Source: Flavobacterium pallidum
GTDB taxonomy: Bacteria > Bacteroidota > Bacteroidia > Flavobacteriales > Flavobacteriaceae
DNA length: 64,000 nt
Assembly (NCBI RefSeq): GCF_003097535.1
Contig: NZ_CP029187.1
Coordinates: 930,001 to 994,000, forward strand
Reading direction: 5' to 3'
Below the pieces are notes generated by a model. That model ran no database searches, was not told the DNA's origin, and worked only from the letters and a program-made list of their open reading frames with translations. This document shows positions 54,592-62,347 of this stretch, piece after piece; within the stretch, counting starts at the first letter, position 1; every line of letters starts with the position of its first letter. Both the position numbers and the translations under genes were made by a program.

Positions 54592-54603
54592 GCAATAAAT
54601 ACG

Positions 54604-55650
54604 ATGAAAAAAGCAGAAAATATCATTGTCGGCATTTCGATTGGGGACCTTAACGGGATTGGGAGCGAGATCGTGCTCAAAACCTTCGAGGACAACCGCA
54701 TGCTGGAAATGTGCACTCCGGTGATTTTTGCTAACGTAAAGACATTGTCGCACCTGCGCAAGAGTTTTGAATCGACAGCGCCTTTGCACGGGATTGACAA
54801 GCTTGACCAGGTGCTGACCGGGAAAATCAATGTGCTGAATGTGTGGCGGGAAAATATCGAACTGGCTTATGGCGTAAACAATCCTGTCGTGGGCGAGTTT
54901 GCAATCAAGTCTTTTACTGCTGCGACAAATGCTTTGAAGGAAGGACAGATCGATGTTTTGGTGACGGCACCTATTAATAAATACAATATCCAATCGGAAG
55001 AATTTAAATTCCCGGGCCATACTGATTACCTTGCCAAGGAATTGCAGGGAAATGCCTTGATGCTGATGGTGCATGACAAACTGCGCGTGGGATTATTGAC
55101 CGACCATGTTCCTGTAAACGAAGTCGCCTCACACTTAACCGAAGCGCTCATTAAGCAGAAGATTGAAACCGTAAGGCAATCGCTTATCCAGGATTTCAGC
55201 ATCAACAAACCGAAAATTGCGGTGCTGGGACTGAATCCGCATGCCGGCGATGGCGGTGTTATCGGCAAGGAAGATGAAATGATCATCAGGCCGGTCATCA
55301 AAAAAATGTTTGAAAAAGGGACAATGGTTTTCGGGCCTTATCCTGCAGACGGTTTTTTCGGCAGCGGACAATATGAAAAGTACGATGCAGTGATCGCGGC
55401 ATACCATGACCAGGGATTGGTGCCGTTTAAGACGCTTTCATTTGGCAATGGCGTAAATTATACGGCTGGACTCGACAAAATCCGTACTTCCCCGGACCAC
55501 GGTACCGCCTATGACATTGCCGGAAAAGACAAAGCCGACCATAATTCGTTTAAGGAAGCGGTTTACCTGGCGATTGACATTTATAATTCGCGCCATCAGT
55601 ATGCAGAAATCAGTAAAAAACCATTGAAAACAAAGGAAAAGCACTTATAA
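54604..55650 (+). CDS. pdxA: 4-hydroxythreonine-4-phosphate dehydrogenase
   Basis: A 348-residue NAD-dependent dehydrogenase of the DXP-dependent pyridoxal 5'-phosphate pathway. ISIGDLNGIGSEIVLKTFED is the start; GHTDYLAKEL and the zinc-binding LNPHAGDGGVIGKED follow, then AAYHDQGLVPFK and TSPDHGTAYDIAG near the end. All agree with PdxA. PdxJ is not in this window. Confidence 0.95.
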   Translation: MKKAENIIVGISIGDLNGIGSEIVLKTFEDNRMLEMCTPVIFANVKTLSHLRKSFESTAPLHGIDKLDQVLTGKINVLNVWRENIELAYGVNNPVVGEFAIKSFTAATNALKEGQIDVLVTAPINKYNIQSEEFKFPGHTDYLAKELQGNALMLMVHDKLRVGLLTDHVPVNEVASHLTEALIKQKIETVRQSLIQDFSINKPKIAVLGLNPHAGDGGVIGKEDEMIIRPVIKKMFEKGTMVFGPYPADGFFGSGQYEKYDAVIAAYHDQGLVPFKTLSFGNGVNYTAGLDKIRTSPDHGTAYDIAGKDKADHNSFKEAVYLAIDIYNSRHQYAEISKKPLKTKEKHL

Positions 55651-55672
55651 ACAAAAAAATGTTTATAACCCT

Positions 55673-55701
55673 TTTGTTATTGCGATAAATTTATATCTTT
55701 G
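55673..55701 (+). promoter_or_regulatory. Promoter of the DUF177-rpmF cluster
   Basis: TTTG (55673-55676), 17 bp, TATCTTTG (55694-55701). Exact match at both elements. Confidence 0.8.
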
Positions 55702-55745
55702 CACACCCGTTTTGAATTTCAGGATTGGGTCAAATTGAGGTTACG

Positions 55746-56288
55746 ATGAAAAAGCTGAATGAGTTCTTGATTCCTTTTGTAGGATTAAAGTTAGGGAAAC
55801 ACCAATTTGAATATCAGATAGATAAAACGTTCTTTGCCGCTTATGAATATGACGACTTTGAAAGTTGCGACATTACCGTAAATGTCGTACTGGAGAAGAA
55901 AAGCACGATGCTCGAGCTTCATTTCAAACACAAAGGGACGGTTCATGTTCCTTGTGATTCCACTGGCGAAATGTTTGATTTGCCTGTGAAAGCAAAGTTG
56001 AGGCTGGTAGTACAGTTTGGTGATGAATTCAACAATGACAATGAGGAATTGCTGATATTGCCGCTTGGCGAACACCAGATTGACGTGTCCCAATACATTT
56101 ATGAAATGATTGTATTGTCCATCCCGACAAGAAGGCTTCATCCAGGAATCAAGGACGGTACACTGAAGTCCGAAGCACTTGAAAGGCTAAAGGAATTGAG
56201 TGTAAAAGACGCAAAAAAAGCAGAAACAAACGAAGAAAATACAGATCCCCGCTGGGACAAATTAAAACAACTATTAACGGATAAATAA
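55746..56288 (+). CDS. DUF177 (YceD-type) protein
   Basis: A 180-residue protein read from the ATG encoding MKKLNEFLIPFVGLK; an earlier start 21 bp upstream is possible. It has the DUF177/YceD pattern, with the conserved VHVPCDSTGEMFDLPVK region. Family members sit directly before rpmF and are linked with 23S rRNA or ribosome accumulation. The same order holds here, 9 bp before rpmF. It is the first gene of the rpmF cluster with its own perfect promoter. Confidence 0.88.
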   Translation: MKKLNEFLIPFVGLKLGKHQFEYQIDKTFFAAYEYDDFESCDITVNVVLEKKSTMLELHFKHKGTVHVPCDSTGEMFDLPVKAKLRLVVQFGDEFNNDNEELLILPLGEHQIDVSQYIYEMIVLSIPTRRLHPGIKDGTLKSEALERLKELSVKDAKKAETNEENTDPRWDKLKQLLTDK

Positions 56289-56297
56289 TATAGTAAA

Positions 56298-56492
56298 ATG
56301 GCACATCCTAAAAGAAAAATCTCCAAAACAAGAAGAGATAAGAGAAGAACACATTACAAAGCAACCGTTGCTACAATCGCTACATGTCCTGTAACAGGAG
56401 AAGCACATTTATACCACAGGGCTTACTGGCACGAAGGGAAAATGTATTACAGAGGACAGGTTGTTATTGACAAATCAGTTGCTGCTGCCTAA
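56298..56492 (+). CDS. rpmF: 50S ribosomal protein L32
   Basis: A 64-residue protein, the normal L32 length. The start [16 protein letters not shown] is characteristic. The zinc-type C-x-x-C of some L32 proteins is reduced to a single [10 protein letters not shown] cysteine. It follows the DUF177 gene by 9 bp and is followed by a terminator, so fabH may be read by a separate promoter or by read-through. Confidence 0.96.
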   Translation: MAHPKRKISKTRRDKRRTHYKATVATIATCPVTGEAHLYHRAYWHEGKMYYRGQVVIDKSVAAA

Positions 56493-56516
56493 TATTTTTT
56501 CGGTATAAAAGATACG

Positions 56517-56542
56517 AACTCTCACCTGGTGGGAGTTTTTTT
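56517..56542 (+). terminator. Terminator after rpmF
   Basis: 9-bp stem AACTCTCAC / GTGGGAGTT (one G-U pair) with a CTG loop and T tract. Confidence 0.75.
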
Positions 56543-56654
56543 GTTGTGTCAAATTTTAAAAATTGCCTGTGCAACTGCATCAGGTTTAGATTTTTTTTTT
56601 GTAATTTCCACCTCTTTTTAAACGGCAGTTTTTAAGAGAAAATAATTGAACCCT

Positions 56655-57644
56655 ATGAGCACAATAACAGCAGCAATTACTGCAGTTGGGGGCTACGTCC
56701 CGGATTTTGTATTGTCTAACCAGGTACTTGAAACGTTGGTTGACACCAATGATGAATGGATTACTTCCAGGACCGGCATCAAGGAAAGAAGACTACTTAA
56801 GGGAGAAGGCCTTGGCACTTCTTACCTTGCCATCAAAGCAGCTGAAGACCTTTTCTCAAGAAAAAGCATCAATCCGGCGGAAATCGATATGGTGATTGTA
56901 GCGACTACAACGCCCGATATGCCTGTGGCTTCAACAGCGGTTTACGTAGCAAGCCAAATCGGGGCTGTCAACGCTTTTGCATATGATCTGCAGGCGGCCT
57001 GTTCCGGATTCCTTTTCGGCATGTCGACAGCCGCTGCTTACATCCAGTCAGGAAGATATAAAAAGATATTGCTGATCGGTGCCGATAAAATGTCGTCGAT
57101 TATAGATTATACAGACAGGGCCACCTGCATCATCTTTGGGGATGGCGCAGGTGCTGTTTTGTTTGAGCCAAATGAAGAAGGACTGGGACTTCAGGATGAG
57201 TTCCTCCGTTCTGACGGTGTCGGGCGTGAATTCCTTAAGATCGATGCAGGCGGATCAATACTTCCCGCTTCAAAAGAAACTGTTGAAAACCGCCAGCATT
57301 ATGTATTCCAGGATGGCAAGACCGTATTTAAGTACGCCGTTTCAGGAATGGCAGATGTAAGCGAAAAAATAATGGAACGCAACGGATTGTCAAAAGACGA
57401 TGTCGATTTCCTCGTTGCGCACCAGGCCAACAAACGGATTATTGATGCCACCGCTTCAAGGATGGGTGTCGATGAATCGAAAGTGCTGGTCAATATCCAC
57501 AGGTATGGAAATACCACTTCGGGCACGCTGCCATTGCTGCTGAGTGATTTCGAAGACAAATTCAAAAAAGGCGATAACCTGATTTTTGCTGCGTTCGGCG
57601 GCGGATTCACCTGGGGATCGATCTATTTAAAATGGGCATATTAA
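56655..57644 (+). CDS. fabH: Beta-ketoacyl-ACP synthase III
   Basis: A 329-residue thiolase-fold enzyme that starts fatty-acid synthesis by condensing acyl-CoA with malonyl-ACP. The triad is complete: Cys116 (DLQAACSGFLFG), His in VAHQANKRI and Asn in VNIHRYGNTTSGT. The ATG at 56655 is used. It lies between rpmF and accB, a cluster order common in Bacteroidota. Confidence 0.95.
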   Translation: MSTITAAITAVGGYVPDFVLSNQVLETLVDTNDEWITSRTGIKERRLLKGEGLGTSYLAIKAAEDLFSRKSINPAEIDMVIVATTTPDMPVASTAVYVASQIGAVNAFAYDLQAACSGFLFGMSTAAAYIQSGRYKKILLIGADKMSSIIDYTDRATCIIFGDGAGAVLFEPNEEGLGLQDEFLRSDGVGREFLKIDAGGSILPASKETVENRQHYVFQDGKTVFKYAVSGMADVSEKIMERNGLSKDDVDFLVAHQANKRIIDATASRMGVDESKVLVNIHRYGNTTSGTLPLLLSDFEDKFKKGDNLIFAAFGGGFTWGSIYLKWAY

Positions 57645-57679
57645 AACAAACGATAACTGATAACTAAAACGACTATATT

Positions 57680-58168
57680 ATGGATTTAAAAGAAATTCAG
57701 AGCCTGATTAAATTTGTGGCCAATTCAGGAGTTGCTGAAGTGAAACTGGAAATGGATGATGTGAAAATCACAATCAGGACCACTTTGGAAGGCAATGCAC
57801 ATGAAACCACTTATGTACAGATGCCTCCGCAGAATATGTTGCAACAGGCAGCGCCACAAGCACAAATGCCACAAGTTCCGGCTGCACCTGCCGCACCTGC
57901 CGCACCTGTTGCTGACGAATCTTCGAAATATATTACGATCAAGTCACCAATCATTGGTACCTTCTACAGGAAACCGGCTCCGGACAAACCTACATTTGTT
58001 GAGGTAGGCGGATCGATCAAGAAAGGCGATGTGCTATGTGTGATTGAAGCGATGAAACTTTTCAACGAAATCGAATCAGAAGTTTCAGGTAAGATCGTGA
58101 AGATATTGGTAGACGATATGTCGCCGGTAGAATTCGATCAGCCGTTATTCCTGGTAGATCCATCATAA
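57680..58168 (+). CDS. accB: Acetyl-CoA carboxylase biotin carboxyl carrier protein
   Basis: A 162-residue protein. The C-terminal biotinyl domain has the target lysine K126 in [11 protein letters not shown] proline/alanine-rich linker ([12 protein letters not shown]) joins it to the N-terminal part. It lies 35 bp after fabH and 100 bp before accC, all on one strand. Biotin carried here is carboxylated by AccC. Confidence 0.96.
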   Translation: MDLKEIQSLIKFVANSGVAEVKLEMDDVKITIRTTLEGNAHETTYVQMPPQNMLQQAAPQAQMPQVPAAPAAPAAPVADESSKYITIKSPIIGTFYRKPAPDKPTFVEVGGSIKKGDVLCVIEAMKLFNEIESEVSGKIVKILVDDMSPVEFDQPLFLVDPS

Positions 58169-58267
58169 TTTAGATTTTAAGATTGTAATACTTTAAGATT
58201 TTTCGGAATGTCGATTGTATCTTATAGTCTTATAATCCTATAGTCTTATAATCTAAACTAAAAAAAG
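58169..58267. repeat. Intergenic TTAGATT/TTATAGTC heptamer block with inverted arms
   Basis: The left arm reads TTAGATT, TTAAGAT, TGTAATA, CTTTAAG. The right arm reads CTTATAG, TCTTATA, ATCCTAT, AGTCTTA, TAATCTAA. Reversed and complemented, the right arm begins TTAGATTATAAGACTATAGG, which matches the left arm well. The block between accB and accC can thus form an imperfect hairpin. Confidence 0.55.
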
Positions 58268-59608
58268 ATGTTTAAAAAAATACTTATAGCAAACCGTGGC
58301 GAGATTGCGCTTCGCGTGATCAGGACCTGCAGGGAAATGGGCATCAAAACCGTTGCCGTATATTCTACTGCCGATGCGGAAAGCCTGCACGTGAAGTTTG
58401 CCGATGAAGCGGTGTGTATCGGGCCGCCTCCAAGCAATTTGTCATACCTTAAGATGTCCAATATTATCGCTGCCGCAGAAATTACGAATGCTGACGCGAT
58501 ACACCCGGGTTACGGATTCCTTTCTGAGAATGCAAAATTCTCGAAGATCTGCCAGGAACACGGCATCAAATTCATCGGGGCTTCCCCGGAAATGATTGAC
58601 CGTATGGGCGATAAGGCTTCTGCCAAAGCGACAATGATTGCCGCAGGAGTACCTTGCGTTCCGGGTTCAGTCGGAATACTGGAATCTTATGAGGAAGCAC
58701 TGAGGCTGGCCAGGGAATTCAAATTCCCTGTCATGCTGAAAGCCACTGCCGGTGGTGGTGGTAAAGGAATGCGTGCCGTATGGAAAGAAGAAGACCTGTT
58801 GAAGGCATGGGAAAGTGCACGCCAGGAATCTGCTGCTGCTTTCGGGAACGACGGGATGTACCTTGAAAAACTGATTGAAGAGCCAAGACATATTGAAATC
58901 CAGGTCGTAGGAGATTCTTACGGAAAAGCCTGCCACCTGTCTGAAAGGGACTGCTCTGTACAGAGAAGGCACCAAAAGCTGACCGAAGAAACGCCATCGC
59001 CATTTATGACCGATGAACTGCGTCTTAATATGGGCGAAGCTGCTGTAAAAGCTGCTGAATTCATCAAATACGAAGGCGCAGGCACAGTGGAGTTTTTGGT
59101 AGACAAACACCGAAACTTCTATTTCATGGAAATGAATACCCGTATCCAGGTGGAGCATCCAATTACCGAGCAGGTGATCGATTATGACCTGATCCGTGAA
59201 CAGATACTGGTTGCTGCCGGCGTGCCGATTTCAGGAAAGAATTACCTGCCGCAATTGCATTCTATCGAGTGCAGGATCAATGCGGAAGATCCTTATAATG
59301 ATTTCCGTCCGTCTCCGGGCAGGATTACGACTTTGCACGCTCCGGGCGGACACGGCGTACGTTTAGATACTCACGTTTACGCAGGATACTCCATCCCGCC
59401 GAACTATGATTCGATGATCGCGAAGCTGATTACGACAGCACAGACGCGTCAGGAAGCGATCAATAAAATGAAAAGAGCGTTGGATGAGTTCGTGATTGAA
59501 GGCATCAAAACGACGATTCCTTTCCACAGACAATTAATGGATGATCCGAGATATGTTGCCGGAGATTATACGACGGCATTTATGGATGATTTTCATATGG
59601 AAGAATAG
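58268..59608 (+). CDS. accC: Acetyl-CoA carboxylase biotin carboxylase
   Basis: A 446-residue ATP-grasp enzyme that carboxylates biotin on AccB. Its start [20 protein letters not shown], the glycine-rich ATP loop [12 protein letters not shown], and the active-site segments [16 protein letters not shown] and IECRINAED are present. Length is normal. The AccA/AccD carboxyltransferase is not in this window. A strong terminator follows. Confidence 0.96.
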   Translation: MFKKILIANRGEIALRVIRTCREMGIKTVAVYSTADAESLHVKFADEAVCIGPPPSNLSYLKMSNIIAAAEITNADAIHPGYGFLSENAKFSKICQEHGIKFIGASPEMIDRMGDKASAKATMIAAGVPCVPGSVGILESYEEALRLAREFKFPVMLKATAGGGGKGMRAVWKEEDLLKAWESARQESAAAFGNDGMYLEKLIEEPRHIEIQVVGDSYGKACHLSERDCSVQRRHQKLTEETPSPFMTDELRLNMGEAAVKAAEFIKYEGAGTVEFLVDKHRNFYFMEMNTRIQVEHPITEQVIDYDLIREQILVAAGVPISGKNYLPQLHSIECRINAEDPYNDFRPSPGRITTLHAPGGHGVRLDTHVYAGYSIPPNYDSMIAKLITTAQTRQEAINKMKRALDEFVIEGIKTTIPFHRQLMDDPRYVAGDYTTAFMDDFHMEE

Positions 59609-59609
59609 A

Positions 59610-59633
59610 AAAACCCGCTTAGGCGGGTTTTTT
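59610..59633 (+). terminator. Terminator of the fabH-accB-accC cluster
   Basis: 9-bp perfect hairpin AAAACCCGC-TTAG-GCGGGTTTT and T tract. Confidence 0.9.
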
Positions 59634-59703
59634 ATTAGTTGGCAGTCGCAGTTTTCAGTAGGCAGTTTGCGGGCTTCTGCTGACAGGGAAAATAGAGATG
59701 ATA

Positions 59704-60153
59704 TCAATCAAAAGAGAATTTGCCTTTTTTAATTGTAAAACTAAATAATCGATTACTATCTACATTTTTATTGTTCAGTGTCCCGGCTTTCCATTCTCCG
59801 AGTGAATTGAAGACTTTTTCTATTTCCTTGTCTAATTGGGGATTTTTTGTCTTGTTATCCATTTCACATCGGACAACTTCACCTTTACAATTGATAAGTA
59901 TCCCAATCATTCCCTTGCCCTTATACTTGGGATTATCTTTTATAAATTGTACTTCTGAATTCAGTCTTTCTAAAATCTCAGCATCTGAAATCGGGCAAAC
60001 GGCTTCTATCTGGCCTTCGATTGGAAAAAGGGCATAAACTTCATTTTTATCACAAATTCCGGGAATGTCTTCTTTCACTTCCATTTTCGCTAAGAACTGA
60101 GCGGAAGCATTTAAGTTTAAGAGTATTATAAATAAGAGAAATGTTTTTTTCAT
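59704..60153 (-). CDS. Exported protein with TonB-C-like fold
   Basis: A 149-residue protein with a signal peptide (MKKTFLLFIILLNLNASAQ). The second half (GMIGILINCKGEVVRCEM, then LDKEIEKVFNSLGEWKAGTLNNK, then FSFTIKKGKFSF) resembles the C-terminal domain of TonB or energy-transducer proteins, but there is no transmembrane anchor and no proline-rich stretch. It carries three or four cysteines. It may be a stand-alone periplasmic TonB-C-like protein. The gene lies alone inside an inverted repeat between the accC cluster and the S9 peptidase gene. Confidence 0.6.
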   Translation of the reverse strand: MKKTFLLFIILLNLNASAQFLAKMEVKEDIPGICDKNEVYALFPIEGQIEAVCPISDAEILERLNSEVQFIKDNPKYKGKGMIGILINCKGEVVRCEMDNKTKNPQLDKEIEKVFNSLGEWKAGTLNNKNVDSNRLFSFTIKKGKFSFD

Positions 60154-60325
60154 AGTTGATGTATAAATTATGTGATGTATTGTTTTGCTGCATATTGAAC
60201 AATTCGATACAAATCCTCTTTACTGTTATAATTACTATTTGTAGCTTCAGCCTACAATAATCGAATTAAAGTAGATTTTGATTTTAGTTGTTTTATCCAT
60301 ACGTCGTAGTCGCCTTCACAATACG
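60154..60325. other. Gene-free stretch between two minus-strand genes
   Basis: AT-rich, no gene or hairpin of note. It contains no exact -7 element for the 59704-60153 gene that I can confirm. Confidence 0.35.
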
Positions 60326-60354
60326 GCTTACTGAAAACCGTGACTGCCTACCTC

Positions 60355-62256
60355 CTAAAGCGTCTCCTTCAACCACCTATAAAACTCCCGCTGCCATACA
60401 ATAGCATTCTGTGGCTTCAATACCCAATGATTTTCTTCCGGCAAATACAGGAAACGGCTCTTAATACCACGCAGCTGTGCCGCCTGGAACGCTTCCTGCG
60501 CCTGACCTATCGGAACCCGGAAGTCTTTACCACCTTGGATGATCAGGATCGGTTTGTTCCATTTGTCGACATGGCTGGCAGGGTTGAATTCGTTGTAGGT
60601 TTTTTGTGCGACAGCATTATCCTTTTCCCAATACGCACCACCGAAATCCCAGTTGTTGAAGAATACTTCTTCGGTTGTGCCGAACATGCTTTGCGTATTG
60701 AATACACCGTCGTGGGCGATAAAGGTCTTGAAACGGTTGTTGTGGATGCCGGCAAGGTAAAATGCAGAATAACCGCCGTAGCTTGCTCCGACACATCCCA
60801 GACGTGATTTGTCTACGTAAGATTCCTTAGCCACATCATCAATCGCGGAAAGATAATCACGCATCACCTGGCCACCCCAGTCTTTTGAAATCTGTTCGTT
60901 CCACTCGACACCATGGCCGGGCATACCACGGCGATTTGGCGCCACGACGATATAACCGTTGGCCGCCATCAACTGGAAATTCCAGCGGAAAGAGTAGAAT
61001 TGCGTCAATGCAGATTGCGGACCACCCTGACAATACAATAAGGTTGGATATTTTTTAGAAGCATCGAAATTTGGCGGCAAAATCACCCATATGAGCATCT
61101 TCTTGCCATCGGTGGTGGTGACGTAGCGTTTTTCGGTTTTGCTCAGGGAAAGCTTTGAATAAATGGCATCATTGACATTTGTCAGCTGCTTCCAGGCTTT
61201 CTTTTTTAAATCGTAAGAAAATAAGTCGGCCGCATGGTTCATATCCGTTCTTGTCACGATGATATTGTCACCGGAAAAACCCACGAGTCCGGAAATGTCG
61301 AAATTGCCGTTTGTAACCTGTGTTACGTTGATGGCGATTTTCGTCAATCCGGGGAAGTTTACTTCGAATAACTGTAAAGTCCCGTCAACCGGTGCCTGAA
61401 AATATATTTTCTTTCCATCCGATGCCCACAGGAAACTTTCCACGGTTCCATCCCAATTGGCTGTAAGGTTCATTTTTGTGCCTTTGAAATCAACGATGAT
61501 GTCATTTTTATCGGCTTCATAACCATCGCGTTTCATCTGCAGCCAGCTTAAATTTCCTGATGGTGAAAACTGCGGGTTGGTGTCATAACCTGAGTTGCCT
61601 TCTGTGCGATTGATTGTTTTTCCGGTAGCGAGGTTGTATTCGTAAATGTCTGTGTTGGTTGAAATCGCATAAGCCGTCCCTGCTTTTTTCTTGCAGACGT
61701 AAAGGATGCTTTTGCCATCAGGCGACCAGATGTAATCTTCATCACCGCCGAAAGGTTTTTGCGGAGAATCGAAAATCTCGTCTTTCATAATATCAATTCC
61801 GGCTGCACCATCTTTATTTTCCTTGTAAAAAACATGGTTGTATTTGCCTTCGTTCCAGGTGTCCCAGTGGCGGTAATCGAGACCATCGTAAACCTGCGCA
61901 TCGGATTTGTCAAGTTCCGGATAGAAATCTTTTCCGTGGACATTCGCAAGCTTCACTTCGTCATTGTACACGGTGTATTTCGCATCAGCAGAGATGTTTT
62001 TGTCTTTTACCAAAGATTTATAGTCTGTAACTTCAACGGGAGTACCACCGGTCACAGGAATGGAGTAATATTTCGAATTCGATTTATTTTCTTCGACGGA
62101 AGGCGTGGAAACCTTATAAACGATGTTTTTTCCATCAATCGATATCCCGACAGGGGACAGCCTTCCGAGTTTCCAGAGCAATTCAGGCGTCATTACATTT
62201 TGTGCGGCGGCTTTTGCGCTCATCATGATCAGTATTAAATAGAGAATTTTTTTCAT
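60355..62256 (-). CDS. S9-family prolyl oligopeptidase-type peptidase
   Basis: A 633-residue exported peptidase (signal ending SAKAAAQ). The N-terminal half is a beta-propeller with repeated GKSILYVCKKK-type blades; the C-terminal alpha/beta hydrolase holds the catalytic Ser in GCVGASYGGYSAF, the Asp in IQGGKDFRVP and the His in PEENHWVLK. It probably trims peptides in the periplasm, like other S9 peptidases (DPP or acylaminoacyl type). The ATG at 62256 gives a proper signal peptide; the 11 earlier codons are rejected. Confidence 0.93.
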   Translation of the reverse strand: MKKILYLILIMMSAKAAAQNVMTPELLWKLGRLSPVGISIDGKNIVYKVSTPSVEENKSNSKYYSIPVTGGTPVEVTDYKSLVKDKNISADAKYTVYNDEVKLANVHGKDFYPELDKSDAQVYDGLDYRHWDTWNEGKYNHVFYKENKDGAAGIDIMKDEIFDSPQKPFGGDEDYIWSPDGKSILYVCKKKAGTAYAISTNTDIYEYNLATGKTINRTEGNSGYDTNPQFSPSGNLSWLQMKRDGYEADKNDIIVDFKGTKMNLTANWDGTVESFLWASDGKKIYFQAPVDGTLQLFEVNFPGLTKIAINVTQVTNGNFDISGLVGFSGDNIIVTRTDMNHAADLFSYDLKKKAWKQLTNVNDAIYSKLSLSKTEKRYVTTTDGKKMLIWVILPPNFDASKKYPTLLYCQGGPQSALTQFYSFRWNFQLMAANGYIVVAPNRRGMPGHGVEWNEQISKDWGGQVMRDYLSAIDDVAKESYVDKSRLGCVGASYGGYSAFYLAGIHNNRFKTFIAHDGVFNTQSMFGTTEEVFFNNWDFGGAYWEKDNAVAQKTYNEFNPASHVDKWNKPILIIQGGKDFRVPIGQAQEAFQAAQLRGIKSRFLYLPEENHWVLKPQNAIVWQREFYRWLKETL

Positions 62257-62297
62257 TTTGTTTGATTTTCGAGTGCTAAAAGTAAGCATTTATCAGC

Positions 62298-62325
62298 AAA
62301 AAAAAAGCTGCCCCGAAGGACAGCC
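62298..62325 (-). terminator. Terminator of the T9SS gene
   Basis: Stem GCTGCCC-CGAA-GGACAGC (G-U pair) with a poly-A left flank that becomes the U tract on the minus strand. Confidence 0.85.
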
Positions 62326-62347
62326 TTTTCACTTTTAACCTAATCTA

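Larger units (their letters stand above)
59638..60351. repeat. Inverted repeat flanking a single gene
   Basis: The left copy (59638-59663, GTTGGCAGTCGCAGTTTTCA and on) and the reverse complement of the right copy (60326-60351, GTAGGCAGTCACGGTTTTCA and on) match at 22 of 26 positions. They enclose the 59704-60153 gene. The sequence belongs to the CAGT heptamer family also found around the CAU tRNA. Confidence 0.55.
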
